Shown here: in pieces, positions 41,087 to 48,743 of the stretch
Position numbering within the stretch: position 1 is the first letter of the stretch
Layout of the letters: every line of letters begins with the position of its first letter
From: an uncultured Clostridia bacterium
GTDB lineage: Bacteria; Bacillota; Clostridia; UBA1381
Assembly: GCA_934462715.1 (NCBI GenBank)
Contig: CAKSIJ010000018.1
Location: forward strand, 1-48,986
Direction: 5' to 3'
DNA length: 48,986 bases
The notes under the pieces: generated by a model
The model's database searches: none
Told to the model about the DNA's origin: nothing
What the model saw: the letters and a program-made list of their open reading frames with translations, nothing else
Position numbers and translations under genes: made by a program

Positions 41087-42412
41087 ATGGGATACAATAT
41101 AGGAATGATTTCACTTGGTTGTGATAAAAACAGGGTAGATGCCGAAACCATGCTCGGGGTTTTGAAAAAATACGGTCATAAAATAGTGTCAGAGCCTGAA
41201 AATGCCGACGTTATAGTTGTCAACACCTGCGGCTTTATAGAATCGGCAAAGCAGGAATCTATAGATACAATTCTTGAAATGGCAGAATATAAGAACGGCA
41301 GGTGCAAGCTTATCATTGCAACCGGCTGTCTTGCCGAAAGATACAACGATGAATTGTTGAAGGAAATGCCTGAGGTGGACGCAATTGTCGGTACGGGAGA
41401 TTATCCCAAAATCGCAGAGGTAATTGAGGCTTGCTTCGGCGGAGATAAGCCGGCCCTTTTCGGAAACAATGAACTGCTGCCCGAGGAGAATCTGCCGAGA
41501 GTTTTAAGCACACCATCGTATACGGCTTATCTGAAAATAGCCGACGGCTGTGACAACAATTGTACCTACTGTGCAATTCCGATGATAAGAGGTCATTTCA
41601 GAAGCCGAAAAATCGAAGATATTACCGAAGAAGCAAAAAAGCTTGCAGAATCGGGAGTTAAGGAGCTTATATTGATTGCCCAGGATACCACAAGATACGG
41701 CAAGGATATATACGGAAAATATGTGCTCGGCGAGCTGTTGGAAAGCCTGTGCGAAATCGAGGGTATAAAGTGGATAAGAGTTCATTATTTCTACAATGAA
41801 GCGATAACGGAGGAGCTTGTCGGAATAATGGCAAAGCATGACAAAATCTGCAACTACATCGATATGCCGATACAGCACATCAATAACAGAATTTTAAGGA
41901 GAATGGCAAGACGTACCAACAGAGCGGAAATTGAAGAAAAAATTGCAATGCTGAGAAAAGAAATGCCGGACGTGACTATAAGAACCTCTCTTATCGTCGG
42001 ATTCCCCGGAGAAACCGAGGAGGAGTTTGAGGAGCTTTATGATTTTGTCAAAACGGCCCGATTTGACAGAATGGGGGTTTTTAAATACTCACCCGAGGAA
42101 GGAACGCCTGCCGCTGAATTTGAGGATCAGACGGATGAGGAAGTGAAGCAGGAACGTTATGACAGGCTTATGGCTTTGCAGCAGCAAATATCAAAGGAGA
42201 AAAATGCCGAAAAAATCGGATCGGTGATCGAGGTTCTTACAGAGGGCTATGACGGCGGATGCTTTTTATATTTCGGAAGAAGCCGTGCGGATTCCATAGG
42301 AGTTGATTCAACGGTATACTTTGCGGCTAACGATGATGTGGATTTAGGGGAATTTGTCAGCGTTGAAATCCTTGACGCCGACGAATACGATTTAACCGGA
42401 AAGCAAGTATAA
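41087..42412 (+). CDS. rimO: ribosomal protein S12 methylthiotransferase RimO
   Basis: Radical-SAM methylthiotransferase that modifies the conserved aspartate of ribosomal protein S12. 441 residues. The N-terminal UPF0004 cluster cysteines are in SLGCDKN, NTCGFI and ATGCLAE; the radical SAM motif is CDNNCTYC; and the TRAM domain is at the C-terminus. RimO rather than MiaB is favoured by the SLGCDKNRVDAE start and the IPMIRGHFRSR context. GGAGG precedes the ATG. It follows the sirtuin by 12 bases. Confidence 0.94.
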   Translation: MGYNIGMISLGCDKNRVDAETMLGVLKKYGHKIVSEPENADVIVVNTCGFIESAKQESIDTILEMAEYKNGRCKLIIATGCLAERYNDELLKEMPEVDAIVGTGDYPKIAEVIEACFGGDKPALFGNNELLPEENLPRVLSTPSYTAYLKIADGCDNNCTYCAIPMIRGHFRSRKIEDITEEAKKLAESGVKELILIAQDTTRYGKDIYGKYVLGELLESLCEIEGIKWIRVHYFYNEAITEELVGIMAKHDKICNYIDMPIQHINNRILRRMARRTNRAEIEEKIAMLRKEMPDVTIRTSLIVGFPGETEEEFEELYDFVKTARFDRMGVFKYSPEEGTPAAEFEDQTDEEVKQERYDRLMALQQQISKEKNAEKIGSVIEVLTEGYDGGCFLYFGRSRADSIGVDSTVYFAANDDVDLGEFVSVEILDADEYDLTGKQV

Positions 42413-42446
42413 AAATCGGATTAAAACTGAAAGGAATGGTTATAAA

Positions 42447-43496
42447 ATGAAATCAAAGCTTTTAATGCTTACTGCGGTGTTTATGTTATTGCTGAGTACG
42501 GCGGTATACGCTCAGAACAGCTGCGGTGATAATGCGGTGTGGTCGCTTGCGAACGGTGTGCTTACAATTTCCGGAAGCGGTGAAATAAGCGATTATTCAA
42601 AAGAAGCTCCGGCACCGTGGAAGAATAATGCGGCGGAAATAGAGAAAATCAAAATTGAAAACGGCATTACCAAAATCGGAAGCCGCAGCTTCTCGGATTT
42701 AACAAGCCTTAAAATTGCGGAAATGCCGCAAAGTCTTACGTCTATCGGTGAACGTGCGTTTTACGGCTGTTCATCAATAAAGAGTATTGACATACCCGAT
42801 AGTGTGACAAGCATAGAAAACGGCGCTTTTAACGGCTGTGTAAATGCTGCAAGAATTAATATGCCGTCCGGGCTGAAAAAAATAGGCGATTCCGCTTTTA
42901 TGAATATTCCGAAAATTACGGTTGTTACAATACCCGACGGCGTAACACAGATCGGTGATTGGGCATTTTTCGGAGATACGTCTGTCAAAGCAGTGTATTT
43001 TAACGGAAAACCGTCTGTACAGTTCGGTAAATTTGTATTCGGACGCACAGATGAAAATCTTTTGATATATTGTCCGCAGGAGTATGAAGCAGAATGGAAA
43101 AACAGCGGTTATTTTGCAAAGGATATTTTGAAATCATTTGATCCCCGAAACAGAATAAGCGTTTATGTGAATGATTCTGAGGTTGTTTTTGACCAGCAGC
43201 CTGTTATCATCAACGACAGAACTCTTGTTCCGGTAAGAGCTATTTTTGAGGCTATGGGAGCCGTTGTGGGCTGGGAGGAGGAAACAAACACGGTTGTTTC
43301 CGAACGAAACGGAGTTATAATAAAAATAAGCATAGGCGCAGACAGTATGGAAAAGGGCAGCGAAGCTGTTTCATTAGATGTTCCGGCACAGATTATAGGC
43401 GACAGGACTCTTGTTCCTTTAAGAGCAATAAGCGAGGCCTTCGGGGCAAGGGTTACGTGGAACGGAAATGACAGAAGTATAGATATATCGCTGTAA
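42447..43496 (+). CDS. exported LRR_5 protein with C-terminal stalk domain
   Basis: 349-residue exported protein. A signal peptide covers about 1-22 (MKSKLLMLTAVFMLLLSTAVYA). BspA-type LRR_5 repeats occupy about 55-205, with repeats of the form SIxxRAFYGCSSIKSIDIPDSVTSI. The C-terminal stalk domain (about 232-349) has the twin motif NDRTLVPVRAIFEAMGA and GDRTLVPLRAISEAFGA. The stalk is the same module as in the InlB-repeat protein at 30622. AAAGGA lies upstream of the ATG. The gene is between rimO and metH but probably ends at its own terminator. Binding partner unknown. Confidence 0.85.
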   Translation: MKSKLLMLTAVFMLLLSTAVYAQNSCGDNAVWSLANGVLTISGSGEISDYSKEAPAPWKNNAAEIEKIKIENGITKIGSRSFSDLTSLKIAEMPQSLTSIGERAFYGCSSIKSIDIPDSVTSIENGAFNGCVNAARINMPSGLKKIGDSAFMNIPKITVVTIPDGVTQIGDWAFFGDTSVKAVYFNGKPSVQFGKFVFGRTDENLLIYCPQEYEAEWKNSGYFAKDILKSFDPRNRISVYVNDSEVVFDQQPVIINDRTLVPVRAIFEAMGAVVGWEEETNTVVSERNGVIIKISIGADSMEKGSEAVSLDVPAQIIGDRTLVPLRAISEAFGARVTWNGNDRSIDISL

Positions 43497-43507
43497 AGCA
43501 ATAATTG

Positions 43508-43545
43508 AAAGGAAAAAGAGTGGCAATAATTCTTTTTCCTTTTTG
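43508..43545 (+). terminator. terminator after LRR/stalk gene
   Basis: AAAGGAAAAAGA pairs with TCTTTTTCCTTT around an 11-base loop, continuing into T-rich sequence. Confidence 0.7.
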
Positions 43546-43585
43546 ATATACAGAGTAAATGAGCATTGTAAGGAGTGGCGGACAG

Positions 43586-46000
43586 TTGAAAATAACGGAA
43601 CTGATAAAAAACAGAATAGTATATTTTGACGGCGGAACAGGAACGATTCTTCAGGAAAGAGGATTAAAGCCGGGGGAATCCTGCGAAATATGGAATATAA
43701 CCCGCCCGGAGGAAATTATAAGGCTTCACAGAGAGTATTTAAGAGCGGGTGCGGATATAATCAACACAAATACTTTCGGAGCAAATCCCGAAAAATTCCC
43801 GGAAAACGGAGAGTATTCGTATACCGGGCTTATAGAAGCGGCTGTTAAAAACGCAAAGCAGGCAATTAAAGATGAAAACTTATCGGAAAAATACGTTGCG
43901 TTTGATATGGGTCCTACCGGCAAGCTGCTTAAACCGCTCGGAGATCTATCCTTTGAAAAGGCTGTTTCGATTTTTGCGGCACAGGTAAAATGTGCGGTGA
44001 AATGTGGCGTTGATCTGATACTTATCGAAACCATGAACGACAGCTATGAAACAAAAGCGGCGGTTATTGCTGCAAAGGAAAACAGTGATTTGCCTGTTTT
44101 TGTAACCAACGCATACGATTCAACAGAAAAGCTTATGACAGGTGCCGAACCGTTGGCTATGATTGCAATGCTGGAGGGCTTGGGAGTTGACGCAATAGGT
44201 CTGAATTGCAGTCTGGGACCGGATATGATGAGAAATATTGTAAGAACGTATGTCAAATACTCGTCGCTGCCGGTTATCGTAAATCCGAATGCCGGGCTGC
44301 CGTCGGTAAAGGACGGAAAGACGGTGTTCAGCTTTGAAAAGGAACAGTTTTGCGATATAATGACTGAAATTGTAAAGGACGGAGCAGGCATAGTCGGCGG
44401 CTGCTGCGGAACAACTCCCGAATATATAGAATTGCTGAAAGAAAAAACGTGCGATATAAAACCGGTTAAAGTTGAAAAAAAATCCTATACGCTGATTTCC
44501 TCCTACACTCATGCGGTTGAAATAGGAAATAATCCGATACTGATAGGTGAGAGAATAAACCCCACAGGTAAAAAGCGTTTTAAACAGGCACTTGCCGAAA
44601 ATGATTATGAATACATTCTAAATGAAGCCGTTACACAGCAGGATAAGGGAGTTGACGTGCTTGATGTTAACGTTGGACTCCCGGAAATCAATGAGGTTAA
44701 AATGCTCTGCGAAGCAGTTATAAGGATTCAGGAAATATGCGATCTGCCGTTGCAGCTCGATACCTCCGATTATGCAGCTATGGAGCAGGCGATGAGAATA
44801 TATAACGGGAAACCGCTTGTCAATTCTGTAAACGGCAAGTCCGAGAGCATGGAAAGGATATTTCCGCTTGTTAAAAAGTACGGCGGTACGGTTATCGCGC
44901 TGACTCTCGATGAAAACGGTATTCCCGATACTGCCGAAAAAAGACTTGCCGTTGCCGAAAGGATTGTAAACAAAGCAAAGGAATACGGCATAGATAAAAA
45001 GGATATTATAGTCGATCCTCTTGCACTTACGATAAGCTCGGACAGCAGAGCGGCGAGAGTTACGCTTGAAAGTATTGAATTGATAAAAAATAAGCTTAAA
45101 ACGGCTGTAAGCTTGGGCGTGTCAAATATATCCTTCGGCTTGCCAAAGCGTGATTATATAAATGCGTCATTCTTTACGTCAGCGCTTGAAAGAGGCTTGT
45201 CCGCAGCTATTATGAATCCTTATTCCGTAGAAATGATGAAAGCGTATTACAGCTTTCTTGCTCTGTCCGGCTATGACGATAAATGTGAAAGCTATATTGA
45301 GTTTGCAGCAGGAATAGAAGAAAATGTTGTTGAAAGCGGCAAAAAATCAGCGACACAGGAAAACAGCGATACGCTTCGGGGAGCGATAATAAAGGGACTA
45401 AAGGATTCGGCGGCAAAGATGACCTCAGAAATGCTCAAAGAAAAAGCTCCTGCCGATATTATCGATAATGAGATAATACCGGCACTGGATATTGTCGGAA
45501 AAGGATATGAGGAAAAAAAGGTCTTTTTGCCGCAGCTTTTAATGAGTGCAGAGGCGGCAAAGGCGGCTTTTGAGGTGCTTAAAAACAGGCTTGCCGAAAA
45601 CAAAGGCAGTGAACGAAAAAGATGCAAGTTTGTGATTGCTACGGTAAAGGGCGATATTCACGATATAGGAAAGAATATCGTTAAGGTAATGCTTGAAAAC
45701 TACGATTTTGACGTTATAGATTTGGGAAAGGACGCAGATCCGTATCTGGTTGCGGAAACGGCTCAAAAGGAAAATGCGCCGATAGTCGGTTTGAGCGCTT
45801 TGATGACAACCACTGTGCCGGCAATGGAGGAAACGATAAAGCTTGTCAGGGAAAAAGCACCGCAGTGTAAAATAGTTGTGGGAGGGGCGGTTCTGACCGA
45901 AGATTATGCAAAAATGGTCGGTGCGGACAAGTATGCCGCAGACGCTATGGAAACGGTCAGATATGCCGAAACGGTCGATTCCGGCATATCAGGAAAATAA
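43586..46000 (+). CDS. metH: cobalamin-dependent methionine synthase, without reactivation domain
   Basis: Transfers methyl from methyl-tetrahydrofolate through cobalamin to homocysteine. About 804 residues. Order: homocysteine-binding domain (Zn ligands Cys208, Cys273, Cys274 in LNCS and GGCCG), pterin-binding domain (about 315-580, GERINPTGKK), B12 cap, and B12-binding domain with the lower-ligand motif DIHDIGKN (His692). The protein ends there; the C-terminal AdoMet reactivation domain of E. coli MetH (1227 residues) is absent. This truncated form is usual in Clostridia, where a separate activator exists. I prefer the TTG at 43586 (AAGGAG upstream); the frame opens with ATG at 43559. No riboswitch is visible in front. 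Confidence 0.92.
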   Translation: MKITELIKNRIVYFDGGTGTILQERGLKPGESCEIWNITRPEEIIRLHREYLRAGADIINTNTFGANPEKFPENGEYSYTGLIEAAVKNAKQAIKDENLSEKYVAFDMGPTGKLLKPLGDLSFEKAVSIFAAQVKCAVKCGVDLILIETMNDSYETKAAVIAAKENSDLPVFVTNAYDSTEKLMTGAEPLAMIAMLEGLGVDAIGLNCSLGPDMMRNIVRTYVKYSSLPVIVNPNAGLPSVKDGKTVFSFEKEQFCDIMTEIVKDGAGIVGGCCGTTPEYIELLKEKTCDIKPVKVEKKSYTLISSYTHAVEIGNNPILIGERINPTGKKRFKQALAENDYEYILNEAVTQQDKGVDVLDVNVGLPEINEVKMLCEAVIRIQEICDLPLQLDTSDYAAMEQAMRIYNGKPLVNSVNGKSESMERIFPLVKKYGGTVIALTLDENGIPDTAEKRLAVAERIVNKAKEYGIDKKDIIVDPLALTISSDSRAARVTLESIELIKNKLKTAVSLGVSNISFGLPKRDYINASFFTSALERGLSAAIMNPYSVEMMKAYYSFLALSGYDDKCESYIEFAAGIEENVVESGKKSATQENSDTLRGAIIKGLKDSAAKMTSEMLKEKAPADIIDNEIIPALDIVGKGYEEKKVFLPQLLMSAEAAKAAFEVLKNRLAENKGSERKRCKFVIATVKGDIHDIGKNIVKVMLENYDFDVIDLGKDADPYLVAETAQKENAPIVGLSALMTTTVPAMEETIKLVREKAPQCKIVVGGAVLTEDYAKMVGADKYAADAMETVRYAETVDSGISGK

Positions 46001-46026
46001 AAAATGAGCAAAGATATATGATGTGA

Positions 46027-46080
46027 TGAACCGACCTTTCAATCGTCAGATTTTTTGTCTGACTTTTTCAAGTCGGTTCA
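46027..46080. terminator. nested hairpin terminator between metH and the zinc-ribbon gene
   Basis: An outer stem TGAACCGAC (46027-46035) with GTCGGTTCA (46072-46080) encloses an inner stem GTCAGA (46045-46050) with TCTGAC (46058-46063), followed by T5 on the plus strand. It can serve metH; the outer stem is symmetric and could also act for the gene converging from the right. Confidence 0.65.
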
Positions 46081-46109
46081 ATATGCAGTTTATATCCTTG
46101 CGCAGTTCT

Positions 46110-46424
46110 TTAAAGACGTGTGTAAATGTCTTCTATGTAGCTTAACAGCTCATTGTCTGTAAAATCCTCAATGATATGTTTAAATATCGCGGCAGAATCA
46201 ATTCCGGAGGGCGTGGAGGACGGCTCAATGTCCTCGAATGCGTCCCTCAGTTCATTGCAGGCGCAATCCTCGCATATATGGTGAGAATTGACAACAAACA
46301 CCGATTTGTCATCACGTCCGCACAGCTCGCACTGCTGCGGATAATCATTTTCGCTTCCATAATTCATGGTTCTTTGTTTTTCAAGCTCATAGATTGCATC
46401 ATTTGTGTAATTATAATAACTCAT
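46110..46424 (-). CDS. small zinc-ribbon protein, unknown function
   Basis: 104 residues. A two-knuckle zinc site, CELC-x17-CEDC (about residues 32-56), sits between an aromatic, Tyr-rich N-terminus (MSYYNYTNDAIYEL) and a helical acidic C-terminus ending YIEDIYTRL. It is cytosolic. GGAGG precedes the ATG. A consensus promoter (TTGACA-N17-TATAAT) drives it, divergent from the XRE/S24 gene, and three operator-like sites overlap or flank that promoter. The arrangement resembles a repressor and its target. I do not recognise the family; zinc binding is inferred from the cysteines. Confidence 0.7.
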   Translation of the reverse strand: MSYYNYTNDAIYELEKQRTMNYGSENDYPQQCELCGRDDKSVFVVNSHHICEDCACNELRDAFEDIEPSSTPSGIDSAAIFKHIIEDFTDNELLSYIEDIYTRL

Positions 46425-46444
46425 AGTACCTCCAAGATGTTATA

Positions 46445-46579
46445 TAGCATTATGCAATTAATAAATGCATTATAACACAGAATTGATAAAATGTCAATAG
46501 CATAATGCAAAATATTTAACTTTCGACAAAAAAAGTCTTTTTATGCGAAAATTTTTCATAAAACTATTGCATTATGCTA
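46445..46579. promoter_or_regulatory. operator array of the XRE/S24 repressor
   Basis: Four related sites: TAGCATTATGCAA (46445-46457), ATGCATTATAA (46465-46475), TAGCATAATGCAA (46498-46510) and TTGCATTATGCTA (46567-46579). The third and fourth are exact reverse complements, and the first differs only at the centre. The second covers the -10 of the leftward promoter, the third abuts its -35, and the fourth covers the -35 of the rightward promoter. Core GCATWATGC is self-palindromic. Confidence 0.75.
46469..46497 (-). promoter_or_regulatory. promoter of zinc-ribbon gene
   Basis: Minus strand TTGACA (46497-46492), a 17-base spacer and TATAAT (46474-46469). Perfect consensus. Confidence 0.8.
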
Positions 46580-46595
46580 ATATGTGTGTTACAAT
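46567..46595 (+). promoter_or_regulatory. promoter of XRE/S24 repressor
   Basis: TTGCAT (46567-46572), a 17-base spacer and TACAAT (46590-46595). The -35 is inside the fourth operator. Confidence 0.65.
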
Positions 46596-46662
46596 ATAAG
46601 TACAGAAGTATCAGGCACAAGGGATTCCGTCGTGCCGGCACAAAAAGAAAGGATTTGAAGAA

Positions 46663-47298
46663 ATGTATGATTTGAAGCTGATAGGTCAAAGAATCAAAGA
46701 AGTGCGAAAAGAAAAGGATATGACGCTCGATGACGTTGCAAAAACGGTTGGCGTTGCAAAATCAACAATACAGCGTTATGAGGCAGGGCTTATTACAACG
46801 CCGAAGCTGCCGGTTCTTATTTCGATTGCCGGCGCATTGGGGGTAAATCCGAACTGGATAAAGGGAACAAGCAGTGAAAAAAATGCGGTAAAAAAGCCCG
46901 ATGAGGATAGAGTACCCATACCGGTTTTGGGCGAGGTTTCGGCAGGACCGGGCAAATATGCGGCAGATAATATTACCGGATACATAATGGAGGATATGTC
47001 ACAGATGACCTCCGATTGCGATTATGTATACCTTAAGGTTGCCGGCGACAGTATGTACCCGGAATTTAAGGACGGAGATCTTGTTTTCGTTAAGTGTGAG
47101 CCTGAGGTAAATTCGGGAGAATATGCGGTGGTTATGGTTGATAATGAGATGGGCGTTGTGAAGCGTTTGGTTTACGGAAATGATTATATAGAGCTTCAGT
47201 CGGTAAATCCGATGTATCCGCCGAGACGCTTTAATGGAGCGGATATGGAAAAAATCAGAGTATTCGGAAAAGTTAAGGGAATGAAACGGACCTTTTAA
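46663..47298 (+). CDS. XRE-family repressor with S24 peptidase domain
   Basis: 211-residue LexA/CI-like self-cleaving regulator. An XRE helix-turn-helix covers about 7-60 (GVAKSTIQRYEAG). The S24 serine-lysine dyad appears as Ser130 (GDSMYPEF) and Lys167 (GVVKRL). The likely cleavage site is Ala94-Gly95 (EVSAGPG). A linker of about 30 residues separates the domains. GAAAGGA lies upstream of the ATG. It is divergent from the zinc-ribbon gene with four shared operator sites, so autoregulation and RecA-linked derepression are likely. The helix-turn-helix is XRE, not LexA, and no phage genes are adjacent. It precedes an RluA-type gene by 2 bases. Confidence 0.9.
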   Translation: MYDLKLIGQRIKEVRKEKDMTLDDVAKTVGVAKSTIQRYEAGLITTPKLPVLISIAGALGVNPNWIKGTSSEKNAVKKPDEDRVPIPVLGEVSAGPGKYAADNITGYIMEDMSQMTSDCDYVYLKVAGDSMYPEFKDGDLVFVKCEPEVNSGEYAVVMVDNEMGVVKRLVYGNDYIELQSVNPMYPPRRFNGADMEKIRVFGKVKGMKRTF

Positions 47299-47300
47299 AT

Positions 47301-48176
47301 ATGAAAAATATAGAAATAAAAATCAGCGGCAAGTTGTCGGGAAAGACCGTTAAAGAGATTTTGTTTGGGGATTTGAAATTTTCGGCAAGGCTTGTGACAC
47401 GGTTAAAGAAAACAGGAGGTATTACCGTGAACGGAGAAGGCGTAACGGTAAGAAAAGAAGTGCAATGCGGCGATGTTTTAAATGTTGCCGCAGAAGATGA
47501 GCCGTCGGAAAATATTGTGCCGTGCGATATTCCTATTGATGTAATTTACGAAGATGAAGATATTTTGCTTGTTAATAAACCGGCAGGTATGCCGGTTCAT
47601 CCGTCATTCGGGCATTATGAGGATACTCTTGCAAATGCGGTAATGTATAGGTACAGGGACAGAAATTTCAGTTTCCGTGCGGTGAGCAGAATCGACAGAG
47701 ATACAACAGGGTTGGTTTTAATTGCTTTGAACAGATTTTCTGCGGATTTTTTGTGCAGACAAATGCGGGAAAGAAAAATATCAAAAGAGTATCTTGCTGT
47801 CTGCTGCGGCGCCCCGATAAATAAATCCGGGAAAATAGAAGTGCCAATAATGAGAGAAAATGAAAGCGTTATAAAAAGAATTGTTGATGAAAACGGACAA
47901 TATTCGCTGACCGAATATGAAATGATTTATTCTGACGGTGTATATTCTGTTATACGGGCTTTTCCGCATACCGGCAGAACGCATCAGATTCGTGTTCACC
48001 TGTCATATATCGGCATAGCGATTTATGGGGATTTTATCTATGGCGAGGAAATACCTGGAGAACCTATGCGCCTGCATTGCTCATCACTTGGGTTCGTGCA
48101 CCCGTCAGACGGCAGATATGTGAAATTCAACGCAGAACCTCCGGAATATTTTTTGTCAATGATGAAGTCTGAATAA
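47301..48176 (+). CDS. RluA-family 23S rRNA/tRNA pseudouridine synthase
   Basis: Isomerises uridine to pseudouridine in rRNA or tRNA. 291 residues. A short S4-like N-terminus (about 10-70) precedes the catalytic domain. The catalytic aspartate is Asp132 in SRIDRDTTGLVLIA, where the family has RLDxxTSG; the change to TTG is tolerated in relatives. LLVNKPAGMPVHPS and the C-terminal HTGRTHQIRVHL are typical. It starts 2 bases after the S24 gene stop, with no clear ribosome binding site, suggesting translational coupling. Which RluA, RluC, RluD or TruC subtype is not clear. Confidence 0.88.
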   Translation: MKNIEIKISGKLSGKTVKEILFGDLKFSARLVTRLKKTGGITVNGEGVTVRKEVQCGDVLNVAAEDEPSENIVPCDIPIDVIYEDEDILLVNKPAGMPVHPSFGHYEDTLANAVMYRYRDRNFSFRAVSRIDRDTTGLVLIALNRFSADFLCRQMRERKISKEYLAVCCGAPINKSGKIEVPIMRENESVIKRIVDENGQYSLTEYEMIYSDGVYSVIRAFPHTGRTHQIRVHLSYIGIAIYGDFIYGEEIPGEPMRLHCSSLGFVHPSDGRYVKFNAEPPEYFLSMMKSE

Positions 48177-48570
48177 AATCGCTCATAGCAATACTTTTAG
48201 CTCGGGGAAGCGAAGCGGCTGAACGGGAGTGAATGACAATTCGGCGAATTGTCAGAGCCATTCGGTGACCGAACCGCAGTGAGAAGTACCGGCATACAGC
48301 ACCGCTCGCTGCAAAGCAGCTACTTGCAGGTGATTTTCTTTCAGACTTCAGTTTTGTGCCTTACGGCACAGAAAGGTATGATTATAAAAATAAAGATAAA
48401 TTAAATTGTGAAAATAAACTTTTTTCGTTATTTTAATGCTTTAAAGACTTTTTTTACCGGTGCTGACTGTGTTTTTTACAAATTGTTTGGTGAATATTTA
48501 TATTTTAAGCTGCAATTATGACCTTGATATTGTTAAAATTGGCAAATAATAAAAAATGTTGAAATATTTA
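48177..48570. other. hairpin-rich noncoding region
   Basis: No believable gene. Stems in order: GACAATTCG-g-CGAATTGTC (48235-48253), TTCGGT-g-ACCGAA (48261-48273), GCTGC-aaa-GCAGC (48308-48320), TGTGCC-ttac-GGCACA (48355-48370). The stretch 48200-48330 is more GC-rich than the AT-rich part after it. The arrangement fits an interspersed palindromic repeat, a structured RNA or debris of a transferred element. From about 48400 the sequence is simply AT-rich up to the tRNA promoter. Confidence 0.45.
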
Positions 48571-48599
48571 TTGACAAACTTGTCATACTATGTTATAAT
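48571..48599 (+). promoter_or_regulatory. consensus promoter of tRNA-Lys
   Basis: TTGACA (48571-48576), a 17-base spacer and TATAAT (48594-48599). Perfect consensus, as expected for a stable RNA gene. Confidence 0.9.
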
Positions 48600-48629
48600 A
48601 TATTTCGTTGTCACGGTGATAACAAATTC

Positions 48630-48705
48630 GCACCATTAGCTCAGTTGGTAGAGCACCTGACTCTTAATCAGGGTGTCCAGGGTTCGAGTCCCTGATGGTG
48701 TACCA
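48630..48705 (+). tRNA. tRNA-Lys (anticodon CTT)
   Basis: 76 bases including encoded CCA. The acceptor stem GCACCAT pairs with ATGGTGT (one G-T pair). The D arm is AGCTCAGTTGGTAGAGC, the anticodon loop CTCTTAA in the stem CCTGA/TCAGG, and the T arm CAGGG-TTCGAGT-CCCTG. Anticodon CTT reads AAG lysine codons. Confidence 0.97.
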
Positions 48706-48710
48706 CTTAG

Positions 48711-48743
48711 AAACCGCTTAAACACTACGTTTGAGCGGTTTTT
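48711..48743 (+). terminator. terminator after tRNA-Lys
   Basis: AAACCGCTTAAAC pairs with GTTTGAGCGGTTT (one mismatch/G-T) around a 4-base loop, followed by T-rich sequence. Confidence 0.85.

Noticed and set aside
43497..43585. Cobalamin or SAM riboswitch for metH
   Set aside because: The interval holds only a terminator stem; no B12-box or SAM-box elements are visible.
46663..47298. Naming the S24 regulator lexA
   Set aside because: Its DNA-binding domain is XRE-type rather than the LexA winged helix, and its sites do not resemble the usual Gram-positive SOS box.
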